Of a DNA stretch of 64,000 nt, positions 8,052-17,043 are shown piece by piece; position 1 is the stretch's first letter, and each line of letters opens with the position of its first letter. The notes under the pieces were generated by a model. That model was not told the DNA's origin and searched no databases. It saw only the letters and a list, made by a program, of their open reading frames with translations. Made by a program: the position numbers and the translations under genes. This DNA comes from Candidatus Nitrosopumilus sp. (lineage in GTDB: Archaea; Thermoproteota; Nitrososphaeria; Nitrososphaerales; Nitrosopumilaceae). Location: positions 24,051 to 88,050 of the forward strand of contig JACERO010000079.1 of assembly GCA_013911135.1 (NCBI GenBank). Direction: 5' to 3'.

Positions 8052-8282
8052 TTATTCGTCTTTCTCAGAGGTAGTCGTTACTTTAGGCATATCAGATTGT
8101 AAGATTTGGATCTTTTGTAGTAATTCAGTTCTCAGATCTCTTGCAACTCTCCTTACAGTTGGTCTTGGAACACCAAGTTCATCAACAACTTTGGTATAGA
8201 TATCCTGTTTGTCAGTTACCCCCTTGTCAAGATAAGAATTAATCGCTTCTTTAATTATCGTGCTTTGATTTGTACGATTCAA
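8052..8282 (-). CDS. Small HTH DNA-binding protein
   Basis: 76 aa. Residues 8-50 read as a helix-turn-helix unit (KEAINSYLDKG…IYTKVVDELGVPRPTVRRVARDLR), with GVPRPTVRRVARD as the recognition helix. Similar small regulators are common in ammonia-oxidising archaea; the target is unknown. A TATA element lies 27 nt upstream, so it is probably a leaderless single-gene transcript. Confidence 0.7.
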   Translation of the reverse strand: MNRTNQSTIIKEAINSYLDKGVTDKQDIYTKVVDELGVPRPTVRRVARDLRTELLQKIQILQSDMPKVTTTSEKDE

Positions 8283-8304
8283 CGAATTTTAAATTTTATT
8301 TGTT

Positions 8305-8313
8305 CTATATAAG
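8305..8313 (-). promoter_or_regulatory. TATA box for the small HTH gene
   Basis: Minus-strand cttatatag centred about 27 nt upstream of ATG 8282, the spacing for a leaderless transcript. Confidence 0.5.
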
Positions 8314-8531
8314 ACTATAACTTCTGAGATTTATAAAATAACATATCTAATAAAGTCAGATCTTTTACTTGTTTAAAAAAAAATAAAAATTCTCTAAGTC
8401 TTTAACGATAAATTTATCAATGAAATATATATTAATAATTATAAATTTTTCAACATACTTAAAATATGTATAAAAATTTTAAAAGAGATTTTCACAAAAG
8501 ACTCTTATGATAAGATAGTAGATAGATTTTA

Positions 8532-9008
8532 GTGACTACAGCAAATATTGAAACCAGTTTTGGGAAAATTTCATTTAAACTTTTATCTGAATTAGCGCCA
8601 GAGACAGTAAGAAATTTTGAAAAATTAACCAGAGACGGATTCTATGATGGGACTCTTTTCCATAGAGTTATTCCTGGATTTATGATTCAGGGTGGCGACC
8701 CAAATACAAAAACCGATAACAAAGGTTCATGGGGAACAGGAGGACCAGGATATAATATCAAGGCTGAATTTAGTTCAAGAACTCATTTGCGAGGCATAGT
8801 TTCGATGGCTAGATCACAAGATCCAGACAGTGCAGGCTCACAATTTTTCATAGTGACAGCTGATAGTACATTTCTTGATAGACAATATACTGTATTTGGG
8901 GAAGTGACAGAAGGTATGGATATTGCAGATAAAATTGTAAATCTTGAAAGAGATGGCAATGATTGTCTTTTAGAAAAAGCACAAATGATTCGTGTAACTG
9001 TGGAATAA
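8532..9008 (+). CDS. Cyclophilin-type peptidyl-prolyl isomerase, cytosolic
   Basis: 158 aa, no signal peptide. Core motifs are FHRVIPGFMIQGGDP (catalytic Arg), SMARSQDPDSAGSQFFI, and FGEVTEGMDIADKI. Catalyses proline cis-trans isomerisation. GTG start at 8532 puts the first β-strand at the start of the protein. The next gene begins immediately at its stop (TAAATG), so the two are co-transcribed. A secreted paralogue is at 61.4 kb. Confidence 0.92.
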   Translation: MTTANIETSFGKISFKLLSELAPETVRNFEKLTRDGFYDGTLFHRVIPGFMIQGGDPNTKTDNKGSWGTGGPGYNIKAEFSSRTHLRGIVSMARSQDPDSAGSQFFIVTADSTFLDRQYTVFGEVTEGMDIADKIVNLERDGNDCLLEKAQMIRVTVE

Positions 9009-9905
9009 ATGAATACAGCGATTTTCAGATTTTTAGTAATTTTATTGATGATATCAGTTATTCCTATAGCTGATGCCCAATTTTCAATTGGTGAAAAAGC
9101 TATACAAAAATCCGTAGAAGTTATTATAAATTCCGTAGGTGATGTTCATGTCAAACATGTTGTTCGTCAGTCAAGTGTTCCAACTCAAATTGAATTGATT
9201 AATGGTACAGTTTCAAATCTTTCAATAACAAATGAACAAGGAAAAGAAAAGCAATTAACAGTTATTGGAGATAATTATGGAGTATTTATTCTACCATCTC
9301 AAGGAAATTCCATTATAGAGTATAATCTTGATCATGTACTAAATAAAAAAGATAACGTATGGACTTGGGATTTCCTATATGTTCAATTAACTGCTTTTCA
9401 TTTTCCTGAAGAAGTTGATTTAGTCTTTGTAAATACAAATCCTGTTTATTTTGATAAGAAGAAAGGAATTGCATGTCATGGATGTCAAATGATTTTAGAA
9501 TATTCTATTAATGAACCAAAAGTTTTTAAAAATATAAAATGGGAGGATAAAGAATTTGTAGTAGAGATTAGAAGTCATTCTAATATCGATAATTTTATTT
9601 TTGATCAACCAACAAAGAGCATTATATTTGATATTTCTGAAGAAAATAGATTTGTCACTACAATAATTCCATTAGAATTGTTGTGGGAACCATATATAGT
9701 ATTTCTTGACGATAAAAAAATTATATCTTATGAATTCAATAAAAATGGAACTCATGTTGGAATTAGTATAAAGTCTGATACTACAGGAGAAATTAAAATA
9801 GTGGGAACCACAGTAATTCCTGAATTTCCAATAATTGCTCCATTAGCAATAGGGTTTTTGATGATTCTTGTTGTACCGTTAATGAGAAAATTTAATCTCC
9901 GCTAG
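9009..9905 (+). CDS. Secreted surface protein with PEFG-CTERM-like tail
   Basis: 298 aa. N-terminal signal peptide (hydrophobic residues 5-22, then ADAQFS), a β-rich external region, and a C-terminal tail IPEFPIIAPLAIGFLMILVV followed by PLMRKFNLR. The tail matches the Thaumarchaeal PEFG-CTERM layout (PEF motif, hydrophobic helix, basic end), although the G is replaced by P. A CHGCQM motif near residue 156 may bind a metal or form a disulfide. It starts directly at the stop of the cyclophilin gene. Confidence 0.7.
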   Translation: MNTAIFRFLVILLMISVIPIADAQFSIGEKAIQKSVEVIINSVGDVHVKHVVRQSSVPTQIELINGTVSNLSITNEQGKEKQLTVIGDNYGVFILPSQGNSIIEYNLDHVLNKKDNVWTWDFLYVQLTAFHFPEEVDLVFVNTNPVYFDKKKGIACHGCQMILEYSINEPKVFKNIKWEDKEFVVEIRSHSNIDNFIFDQPTKSIIFDISEENRFVTTIIPLELLWEPYIVFLDDKKIISYEFNKNGTHVGISIKSDTTGEIKIVGTTVIPEFPIIAPLAIGFLMILVVPLMRKFNLR

Positions 9906-10047
9906 AACCACACGAACAAAAACCATATTCATCAATTCTAACATTACATACTGGGCATTTTTCACCATATTCTACTTCCCATGGTTCCTTTCCATAGAGC
10001 TTAAAATGATCATCAATTTCTAGTGGTACTACCCTCTTCTTTTCCAA
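9892..10047 (-). CDS. Small zinc-ribbon protein
   Basis: 51-residue ORF (TTG 10047, not in the ORF track). It contains GEKCPVCNVRIDEYGFCSCGS, i.e. CxxC…CxC, a single zinc ribbon, after a KLYGKEPWEVEYG stretch. It is convergent with and overlaps by 14 nt the PEFG-like gene. Function unknown; similar small ribbons are common in archaea. Confidence 0.55.
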   Translation of the reverse strand: MEKKRVVPLEIDDHFKLYGKEPWEVEYGEKCPVCNVRIDEYGFCSCGSSGD

Positions 10048-10094
10048 TGATTTGTATAAGTATTCAAACTATACATACATTATCAGAGAAAATC

Positions 10095-10286
10095 ATGAAA
10101 ATTGAGTGTGGTTGTCATTGTATAAAGTGCAAAAGTACAGATCTTAAATCAAATAGAATTGGAGAAGTTGAGAAGGATGGATATTTTGATATGCATCATA
10201 CATGTAACCAATGTAAGACACATTTTGATCATTTAGCCGGAGAAACTTTTTCTAATTGTGAAAAGTGTAATTATTCTGTTAGTTAG
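10095..10286 (+). CDS. Small two-knuckle zinc-binding protein
   Basis: 63 aa from ATG 10095 (the track's earlier start at 10023 adds a non-conserved leader that overlaps the minus-strand gene). Pairs of cysteines CGCHCIKCKS, CNQCKTHF and CEKCNYS are spaced as a zinc ribbon with an extra CxCxxC. Function unknown. It is convergent with the following frameshifted gene and overlaps it by 8 nt. Confidence 0.55.
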   Translation: MKIECGCHCIKCKSTDLKSNRIGEVEKDGYFDMHHTCNQCKTHFDHLAGETFSNCEKCNYSVS

Positions 10287-10763
10287 ATACTAATGATTCT
10301 TGAACAAAATAATGCATTATATTCTCATGAGAGTTTTTCATAATTTCTTTGCTTGATGCCATTTTTGCTAAAGCTTTTGATACGTCTAATGGACTTGAAG
10401 CCAGCCATATTCTCTGAGTTGTTCAACTGTTTCAGTGACTGTTCTTGGAGAATCAAAGAATCTACTTGTTTCTAAAATCCGTAATTTTGATTTAATTTCA
10501 TGAGAAGTAATGTATTTTGGTTCACTAAATTCTGGTTCATATACTTCAGCATCATCTAGGTAGTCCAAACCATATTGGGCCGGATGTTCATCTTCAGTTG
10601 ATTTTTGGGTAGATTCAGTTTCATACACGATTTTTGCATGATTTTCTGGTAAATGATGCGAAATACTACCTATGACTTCACTTAGCGTTTGATTATCTAC
10701 ATAGAAATCTCTAGAGTCAACTTCGATCTCATTTTCCCCAAGTTTGAGTTTAATTCTAGCCAA
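10279..10763 (-). pseudogene. Conserved hypothetical protein, one frameshift near the C-terminus
   Basis: The first 120 residues (MARIKLKLGENEIEVDSRDF…TVTETVEQLREYGW) are acidic and soluble. The reading frame ends at 10386, but another frame continues at the same point as WLASSPLDVSKALAKMASSK to a stop at 10279. The combined product is about 160 aa. The pattern GENEIEVDSRDFYVDNQT resembles a β-strand lead-in; no family recognised. The break is near 10395-10400. Confidence 0.55.
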
Positions 10764-10894
10764 TAAGGAACAGTCATCAGATTTTGATTTATTTTGTTAG
10801 CTCTAAGGAGATTTAAGATTACATCAAAACTTTTACACAATTTATTGGGATTTTTTTCCTTTTGAGTTAAAAGGTAATTTTACAAGACTCAATC

Positions 10895-11345
10895 ATGAAA
10901 TCTTCTAAAAAAGGAGGTCTAATTGTTCTCTTTGTACTAGGCATGAGTATTTTTGGATATTCACAGTATGCATCTGCATCTCAGATAGAAGTAAGCATTA
11001 CTCAAAGTGAATTATTGAATGAGAATGAAAAAGGTTCAAATTATAATATAAGTACAATTTGAAAATCCTTCATTATTAATATTAACTGCAGGCGAGACTG
11101 AATTCTTTATTATTGCTAACAATGAAATGGTGGGAGAAGGTCAGTTAGAACCATTCATACTACAGCCATTAGATAGTAGTTATGTCAAAGGTACTTTTTA
11201 TACAAATTCTAATGTTGATAAAGAATCTCAATCTATAAAAATTTCTGGAGTAACAAAATATGATATATTCTTTACATCTATTGATGTTCTATTTGTTTAT
11301 TATCCAACAGAAGAACAAGCAAGAGAATTTATACATCAAAATTAA
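10895..11345 (+). pseudogene. Secreted LEA/WHy-like protein, frameshifted
   Basis: ATG 10895 gives MKSSKKGGLIVLFVLGMSIF, a signal peptide with basic start and cleavage near SASQIE. The frame ends at 11061, but the next frame continues as VQFENPSLLILTAGETEFFI to 11345. Together they give about 150 aa. The NISVQFENPS…FFIIANNEMVGEG pattern resembles the LEA14/WHy sandwich seen in the gene at 4956. The break is near 11055 in an A/T-rich stretch. Confidence 0.55.
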
Positions 11346-11356
11346 TTCCTTCTCAA

Positions 11357-12250
11357 ATGCTTACTGTTTTTGGTTCTACTGCATTAGATACAATTAGAAC
11401 CCCAAAAAAAATATTACGAAATGTTCTTGGAGGAGCAGCAACTTTTGCAGCAATTTCTGCAAGCAATTTTGTGAATACTGGATTAATTGCAGTAGTTGGA
11501 AAAGATTTTCCTAAACAGCATCATAATATTTTGTCTAAATATCTGGATTTACAAGGATTGACTGTAAAAAATGGTAAAACATTTCGTTATGATGGAAGTT
11601 ATGACAATACATTAAGTACAAGATCTACTTTGAAAACTGAATTAAACGTATTAGCTGATTTTAAACCAACAGTTCCTGAAGCTTACAGAAAATCTCAATT
11701 TGTATATCTTGCAAACAATGATCCTGAACAGAATACTTCATTAATCAAAGAATTTGATAAGGTAAAATTTTCCATGTGTGATACTATAGATTTTTGGATT
11801 TCTACTAAACGAGAAGCAGTGATTAAGATGATAAAAGCTGTAGATGCAGTTGTAATAAATGATGAAGAAGCTAAGCTCCTTACAAAAGAATTCAATTTGA
11901 TAAAATGTGCAAAAAAAATGATGCAGTGGGGTGCAAAATATGTAATTATCAAGAAAGGGGAGCATGGTTCCTTGATGTTTTATGATGATGTAATTTTCCC
12001 AACAGCAGGTTTTTCGTTAGAAAATATTGTGGATCCTACAGGTGCAGGCGACTCTTTTGCAGGTGCAATGATAGGATATTTTGCAAGTAAAAAATCAACT
12101 AAAATATCTGAGATCAAAAAAGCAGTAGTTTATGGTAATGTTCTAGGATCCTTTGCAGTTGAGAGATATGGATTGGATGGATTACTAAAGATCAAAAAAG
12201 GAGATATTTCAAAACGAGTCAAGATGTATGAAAAAATGATCCGATTCTAA
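11357..12250 (+). CDS. PfkB-family carbohydrate/nucleoside kinase
   Basis: Ribokinase-like ATP-dependent kinase, 297 aa. The N-terminal LGGAATFAAISASNF is the substrate lid, and DPTGAGDSFAGAMIGYF near residue 225 holds the catalytic aspartate and anion hole. The family phosphorylates sugars, nucleosides or similar; the substrate is not decidable here. It starts 12 nt after the broken secreted gene and is followed by a dUTPase-like gene on the same strand. Confidence 0.85.
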   Translation: MLTVFGSTALDTIRTPKKILRNVLGGAATFAAISASNFVNTGLIAVVGKDFPKQHHNILSKYLDLQGLTVKNGKTFRYDGSYDNTLSTRSTLKTELNVLADFKPTVPEAYRKSQFVYLANNDPEQNTSLIKEFDKVKFSMCDTIDFWISTKREAVIKMIKAVDAVVINDEEAKLLTKEFNLIKCAKKMMQWGAKYVIIKKGEHGSLMFYDDVIFPTAGFSLENIVDPTGAGDSFAGAMIGYFASKKSTKISEIKKAVVYGNVLGSFAVERYGLDGLLKIKKGDISKRVKMYEKMIRF

Positions 12251-12289
12251 AAAGACTTAAGTTAAATAATTTCTCAAATTTATTTATCA

Positions 12290-12640
12290 TTGACACAAGA
12301 AATATCTGAAAACGATAGACTAGATACAATATTCAAACTTCAAAAAGGTCTATCAGAAATGATGAATCTGGATAGATACCCAAAAGATTCTGAAGGAAGA
12401 GTTTCTGCATTATGTACTGCAATAATGCATGAGGCAGTAGAGCTACAAAGAACAACAAATTGGAAATGGTGGAAAACACCAACTAAATTTGATGAAGCCG
12501 AAGCCAGAGAAGAATTAATTGACATATGGCATTTTGTTGTTCAGGCATCACTTGAGCTAAATCTTACGCCAGATGATATTGTAGATGAATACAAAAAGAA
12601 AAATGAAATTAATCGAGAAAGACAGAGAAACGGATACTAG
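12290..12640 (+). CDS. MazG-like / dimeric dUTPase-type NTP pyrophosphohydrolase
   Basis: 116 aa all-α protein. The metal-binding pattern is visible as IMHEAVELQRTTNWKWW (ExxE-like) and EELIDIWHFVVQASLEL (ExxD), as in dimeric dUTPases and MazG relatives. It most likely hydrolyses dUTP or another non-canonical NTP to the monophosphate. TTG start at 12290. Same strand as the PfkB kinase, with 39 nt between. Confidence 0.8.
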   Translation: MTQEISENDRLDTIFKLQKGLSEMMNLDRYPKDSEGRVSALCTAIMHEAVELQRTTNWKWWKTPTKFDEAEAREELIDIWHFVVQASLELNLTPDDIVDEYKKKNEINRERQRNGY

Positions 12641-13089
12641 GAAATTCTAATTTTATCAAAAATTGTTTCAAAATTAGTTTCGTTGATTAAATTTACAAGA
12701 GTTATATTATTTTGAAAATATTGTATATGATATTTAGAAACTGTAAGATAAGGATCTGGACTAGTTGAATTAATTATTCTATTATTTTTATCAACTCCAT
12801 TTTTGTGTAATTGAAACAATGAATGACCAGCTTTATGACCCCAAACTTCTTTTCCACAAACTATGATAGTGGTAATTTTTTTATTTTTATTTACATGTTT
12901 GATAATTGAATCAATTCCTTTATTTTCAGAAAGCAGTCTTCCTACTATTGATATATGATTTAGAAGTTCAGAATTTGCAAACTTTTTGAGTAAATCTATG
13001 CTTGAAAGCGTACAAATTGCTATTGATGAATTAAGATTTCCTTGATAAGACTCCTCAGGAATGGGTAAGATAATCTTATAGTTCTCCAA
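12637..13089 (-). CDS. MtrA-like (tetrahydromethanopterin S-methyltransferase subunit A) domain protein
   Basis: 150 aa. Residues 80-110 read CGKEVWGHKAGHSLFQLHKNGVD, the MtrA cobamide-binding signature in which the histidine ligates cobalt. The N-terminal IAICTLSS and C-terminal stretches also fit. It lacks the C-terminal membrane helix that anchors methanogen MtrA, so it is a soluble stand-alone domain; no other mtr gene is near. A role in corrinoid-dependent methyl transfer or corrinoid binding is inferred. It overlaps the dUTPase gene end by 4 nt. Confidence 0.75.
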   Translation of the reverse strand: MENYKIILPIPEESYQGNLNSSIAICTLSSIDLLKKFANSELLNHISIVGRLLSENKGIDSIIKHVNKNKKITTIIVCGKEVWGHKAGHSLFQLHKNGVDKNNRIINSTSPDPYLTVSKYHIQYFQNNITLVNLINETNFETIFDKIRIS

Positions 13090-13107
13090 TTTGCTCGCCT
13101 AGAATAT

Positions 13108-14190
13108 TCACAGTATATCACGCATAGTCTTTGCAATGAATTCAATATTTTTTTGAGTTACTTTTGGATGTATCGGTAAAGAAACTACATGTGATGCAGC
13201 CCAAATAGTAACAGGAAGTTTTGTATTTAATTTGTAATATGGAGTCTTATGAACTGGTGTAGGATAGTAAGATGCAGCACCAATTCCTTTTTCGTTAAGT
13301 TTTTTCAAAAGTTTATCACGTTTTTGAGTTGCAATAGTATAGAGATACCAATTAACATTTTCATTTTTTCGTTGATAAGGAAGTTTAATTTTAAGATCAG
13401 AAATTAATTTTGATAAAAGTGTTGCATTTTTTTTCCTAGACTTTAGAAAGTTTGGAAGTTTTTTCATTTGAATAGTTGCAATTGCAGCATTGATTTCAGG
13501 CAATCGTAAGTTTAAGCCAAATACTTTTGTATCATATCCATGAATCATTCCATGATTTCTAATCATTAATAATTTGTCTCTGAGTTTTTTATTGTTAGTT
13601 ACAATAAAACCACCTTCTCCGGAAGTCATTACCTTTGCAGGATACATACTATAACATCCCATTTCAAAGAAAGTACCAGTATGTTTTCCTTTGTAGGTAG
13701 AACCTAAAGACTGTGCAGAATCTTCAATAATAGGAAGATTATATTTTTTAGTGATTTCAGATAGTCTTTCTATATTTGCTACATTTCCATAAAGATGAAC
13801 AGGTATTATGGCACGAGTTTTTTTTGTTATCTTTTTTTGTAGATCATCTGAATCTATGGTATAGTTTTCTTTTAGAATATCAACAAAAACAGGTTTTGCT
13901 CCTGTTGATACAATGGTATTTGCTGTAGCAACAAAAGTAAATGATGGAACTAGAACTTCATCGCCTTTTTTAATATCCAATGCATAAAGAGCCGCCTGTA
14001 AGGCAGCAGTACCAGAATTGACAGCAATTGCATATTTGGATTTTACAAAAGAAGCTACTGATTTTTCAAAAGCTTGAACATGTTTACCTCCTTGATTAGC
14101 AGCTGATGTTAAGGCACCATTTCTAAGTATAGAAGTTACTGCAGAAATCTCTTCTTTGCCCACTATAGGAATGTTAATTGCGATTTTCAA
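13108..14190 (-). CDS. DegT/DnrJ/EryC1/StrS aminotransferase
   Basis: PLP-dependent sugar aminotransferase family, 360 aa. The PLP lysine is in SMYPAKVMTSGEGGF near residue 183; EDSAQSLGSTYKGK holds the cofactor aspartate. It usually forms amino sugars for surface glycans from nucleotide-linked ketosugars. It is co-oriented with the MtrA-like gene (18 nt apart), but a functional link is not evident. No other glycan genes are adjacent. Confidence 0.88.
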   Translation of the reverse strand: MKIAINIPIVGKEEISAVTSILRNGALTSAANQGGKHVQAFEKSVASFVKSKYAIAVNSGTAALQAALYALDIKKGDEVLVPSFTFVATANTIVSTGAKPVFVDILKENYTIDSDDLQKKITKKTRAIIPVHLYGNVANIERLSEITKKYNLPIIEDSAQSLGSTYKGKHTGTFFEMGCYSMYPAKVMTSGEGGFIVTNNKKLRDKLLMIRNHGMIHGYDTKVFGLNLRLPEINAAIATIQMKKLPNFLKSRKKNATLLSKLISDLKIKLPYQRKNENVNWYLYTIATQKRDKLLKKLNEKGIGAASYYPTPVHKTPYYKLNTKLPVTIWAASHVVSLPIHPKVTQKNIEFIAKTMRDIL

Positions 14191-14235
14191 TAGTAATTCT
14201 GTAAATAACTAGTCTATAAATCTCGTCGCATATGC

Positions 14236-14844
14236 ATGAATTTTTATATTTCAAAATTTGGAAATCGCATTATGAAGCCACGATATCTTGAAAAAACTGA
14301 TGCAGGTTACAAAGTTTATCTGTACATATTCTATGTTTGTGGATTTATCATGGTATCATCTTTAGTTTTTGGTGTGTATGTAACAATGATAGAATGGATT
14401 GAAAATGGTACTTATGTAATGGGAGAAGCAATTCACAATGCAACTATTCCATTTGAAAATTTTGCAAGAGTAACAACTTGGATATTTTTTTCTACAACAA
14501 TTGGATGGTATTGTGTCACTAGAATTGGTTGGAGAAGAACTGCTGGAAACAAAATAGTTGGTACAAGAATGGCATTACTTCAGTTAATGTTGCTAGGATT
14601 TTCAATTATTGCGCTCTATGAAGTATTATACAATTTTACAGTGTTAAATGCACAAATTACTGCAGGAGTTATTGATGGACAAGTTCCAGATATTGATAGA
14701 TTATCAGTTGCCTATCCAGATCCAGATAGACCATGGAATTTAGTTTTTGCAACAAAAATATTCCTTGCAGGTTTTATCATTAGTACTCATGCATTTTATC
14801 TTAGCATAAAACCTAGAAAAAGCCTAGATGAACCAGAAATATAG
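14236..14844 (+). CDS. Four-helix membrane protein, unknown function
   Basis: 202 aa with hydrophobic segments near residues 30-52, 77-97, 112-135 and 170-190. It has a conserved-looking GWRRTAGNKIVGTRM loop and YPDPDRPWNLVFATKIF before the last helix. No family recognised. A TATA-like ctataaat lies about 22 nt upstream. ATG 14236 is chosen because the nearby ATG at 14232 gives a short frame. Confidence 0.6.
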   Translation: MNFYISKFGNRIMKPRYLEKTDAGYKVYLYIFYVCGFIMVSSLVFGVYVTMIEWIENGTYVMGEAIHNATIPFENFARVTTWIFFSTTIGWYCVTRIGWRRTAGNKIVGTRMALLQLMLLGFSIIALYEVLYNFTVLNAQITAGVIDGQVPDIDRLSVAYPDPDRPWNLVFATKIFLAGFIISTHAFYLSIKPRKSLDEPEI

Positions 14845-14912
14845 ATCGATCAGATATTTTGTATTAATATACGTAAAAACTATTTTTCATAGTATGTAGA
14901 AATACTTTTGAT

Positions 14913-15100
14913 ATGGGATTATTTGGATCCAGCAAAAATGAATTAAAATGCAAAAAATGTGGGACAGTTCTATCAGATCCTGAAAGATTAGAGAGACATC
15001 AGGAAAAAGCACATAGTAAAAAAAAGTGAAATGTCGAAATTGTGGGATTGAATTTATGAGTGAAGATAATTTAAGAAAACACAAGAAAAAATGTAAATAA
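14913..15100 (+). pseudogene. Double C2H2 zinc-finger protein, frameshifted in a poly-A run
   Basis: ATG 14913 gives MGLFGSSKNELKCKKCGTVL and RLERHQEKAH, a C2H2 finger, then stops after KKK at 15029. One base shift in the A-run (15019-15027) continues as KCRNCGIEFMSEDNLRKHKK with a second finger (CxxC…HxxxC) to 15100. Total about 62 aa. The exact homopolymer position of the break suggests an assembly indel. Probably a nucleic-acid-binding protein. Confidence 0.6.
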
Positions 15101-15157
15101 AAATTCAGAATTGTTTAGAATAACTTTATAGGCTTAGATCTCAAAAGTTGTTTTGAT

Positions 15158-16204
15158 TTGGATATTTTAGAAAAAGTAGATTTGATTGAAAGGCCACCAA
15201 CTGAAGAAGTAGTAACACGTGACGAATTAATTGAATTATTCAAGACAAATTCTTCACCAAAACATTACATTGGTTTAGAAATTTCTGGTTTCTTGCATCT
15301 TGGTAGTTTGATTAGCACTGGTTTCAAAATTAATGATTTTATGAAAGCTGGAGTAAAGTGTACTGTATTTCTTGCAGATTGGCACACTCTAATTAATGAT
15401 AAACTTGGTGGTGATTGGGATGTTATTACAAAAGTCTCAAAATATTATGCTGAGGCTTTCAAACTTGTATGTCCAGGAGTAAATATTGTTCTTGGTTCTG
15501 AACTTTATGATTCAAGAAAAGAGTACTGGAGGGAGTTTATTGAATTCACTAAACATATGTCCCTGAAACGCACAATGCGTACTCTAACTATTATGGGTAG
15601 AACTGAAGATGAAACAAAGATTGATCTTGCAAAATTACTTTATCCTCCTATGCAAGCAGTTGATATTCATTCACTTGATTTAGATATTGTTCATTCAGGA
15701 ATGGATCAGAGAAAGATCCACATGTTAGTAAGGGAGATTTTTCCTAAAATGAAATGGAAAGTACCTGTTGCTGTTCACCATAAACTATTACCAGGACTTT
15801 CAAAACCTGCAGACACCAGTGATTCTCAAATATTAGGAAAGATGAGCAAGTCAGACCCAAATTCAGGTGTCTTTATCCATAATACAGATGATGAAATAAA
15901 GAAAAAGATTAGCAAAGCATGGTGTGAAGAAGCAAATACTCAGAACAATCCACTATTAGAGATTGCAAGAACAATAATCTTTCATAAGTTTAATAAAATG
16001 AATGTTGAAAGGCCTGAAAAATTTGGTGGGAATGTATCATATACAAATTATAATCAATTAGAAACAGACTTTGCTGAAAAGAAATTGCATCCAGGGGATT
16101 TGAAACAAACTGTTGGAAGTTATTTAGTAAAAATAATTTCTCCAATTAGAGAAAAGCTAAATCTAAGTGAAGAACTATACGAGATAATAAAGAAAAGCTA
16201 TTAG
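15158..16204 (+). CDS. tyrS: Tyrosyl-tRNA synthetase
   Basis: Class I aminoacyl-tRNA synthetase, 348 aa. The HIGH-like motif is HLGS in GFLHLGSLIST, and KMSKS is exact in LGKMSKSDPNSG. GLEISGF and SGMDQRKIHML fit the archaeal/eukaryotic TyrRS. Length and lack of a bacterial S4 tail agree. Charges tRNA-Tyr. TTG start at 15158, with a ctttata TATA-like element about 32 nt before. Convergent with cobJ, overlapping 4 nt. Confidence 0.92.
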   Translation: MDILEKVDLIERPPTEEVVTRDELIELFKTNSSPKHYIGLEISGFLHLGSLISTGFKINDFMKAGVKCTVFLADWHTLINDKLGGDWDVITKVSKYYAEAFKLVCPGVNIVLGSELYDSRKEYWREFIEFTKHMSLKRTMRTLTIMGRTEDETKIDLAKLLYPPMQAVDIHSLDLDIVHSGMDQRKIHMLVREIFPKMKWKVPVAVHHKLLPGLSKPADTSDSQILGKMSKSDPNSGVFIHNTDDEIKKKISKAWCEEANTQNNPLLEIARTIIFHKFNKMNVERPEKFGGNVSYTNYNQLETDFAEKKLHPGDLKQTVGSYLVKIISPIREKLNLSEELYEIIKKSY

Positions 16205-16995
16205 ACTTTTAGATCTGGATTGGTTTGTTCTTCTAAGTTATATTTTGATTTGTATCCTCGTGGATTTATCATCAAATCTTTGTAATTATATGTGGATGAA
16301 TTTCCAATAATTACAGTACTAATCATGCCTAATTTATCAGAATGATTAGGTAAATTTTCCAAATCAGTCATAACAATTGTTTCAGATTCTCTGAACGCTC
16401 CTTTGATAATTGCAACAGGGGTTGTAGGTTTTCTATATTTTAAAAGAATTTTTCTAGTGTCTTGTAATTGATGAATTCTTTTCTTACTAGCTGGATTGTA
16501 AATAACAATTACAAAATCACCTTGTGCTGCAGCTTCAACTCTTTTTTGAATAATTTCCCATGGAACTAACAAGTCACTCATACTAACAACTGCAAAATCA
16601 GTCATCAAGGGTGAACCAACTATTGATGCACAGGAATTTAGTGCAGACACACCTGGAATGATCTCAACTTGTAGACCATCTTTAGGATTCCAACCACTTT
16701 CAGCAAGTGTTTCATAAATTAATCCAGCCATTCCATAAATTCCAGGATCTCCACTTGATACAAGTGAAACAATTTTTCCTGATTTTGCAAGATCAATACA
16801 TTGATGAGCTCTTTCAACTTCTTGTGTCATTGCATAACGATAAACTGTTTTACCTTCAATTAGATCTTGAACTAAATTTACATAAGTTTCATATCCAACA
16901 ATTGTATCACTTTCAATAATTACTTCTTTTGCACGAAATGTCATGTGGTTATGGTCACCAGGACCAACACCAACAATGTAGAGTTTACCAGTCAA
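16201..16995 (-). CDS. cbiH: Precorrin-3B / cobalt-precorrin-3 C17-methyltransferase
   Basis: SAM-dependent tetrapyrrole methylase of the ring-contraction step in cobalamin synthesis. It has the N-terminal GVGPGDHNHMTFRA loop, the VSSGDPGIYGMAGLIYE motif and EIIPGVSALNS. 264 aa, normal for CobJ/CbiH. The name cobJ applies if the oxygen-dependent pathway is used; archaea normally use the anaerobic (cbi) route, so cbiH is chosen. Works in the same pathway as cbiE at 60.1 kb and bluB at 5.6 kb. Confidence 0.9.
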   Translation of the reverse strand: MTGKLYIVGVGPGDHNHMTFRAKEVIIESDTIVGYETYVNLVQDLIEGKTVYRYAMTQEVERAHQCIDLAKSGKIVSLVSSGDPGIYGMAGLIYETLAESGWNPKDGLQVEIIPGVSALNSCASIVGSPLMTDFAVVSMSDLLVPWEIIQKRVEAAAQGDFVIVIYNPASKKRIHQLQDTRKILLKYRKPTTPVAIIKGAFRESETIVMTDLENLPNHSDKLGMISTVIIGNSSTYNYKDLMINPRGYKSKYNLEEQTNPDLKV

Positions 16996-17043
16996 TTTTA
17001 AAACAAATTATTTGTTAAGTAATTTATCCGTTTAGTGAAATTC

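Noticed and set aside
8283-8531. Gene in the gap between the HTH and cyclophilin genes
   Set aside because: Very A/T-rich and stop-filled in all frames; only the TATA of the HTH gene is supported.
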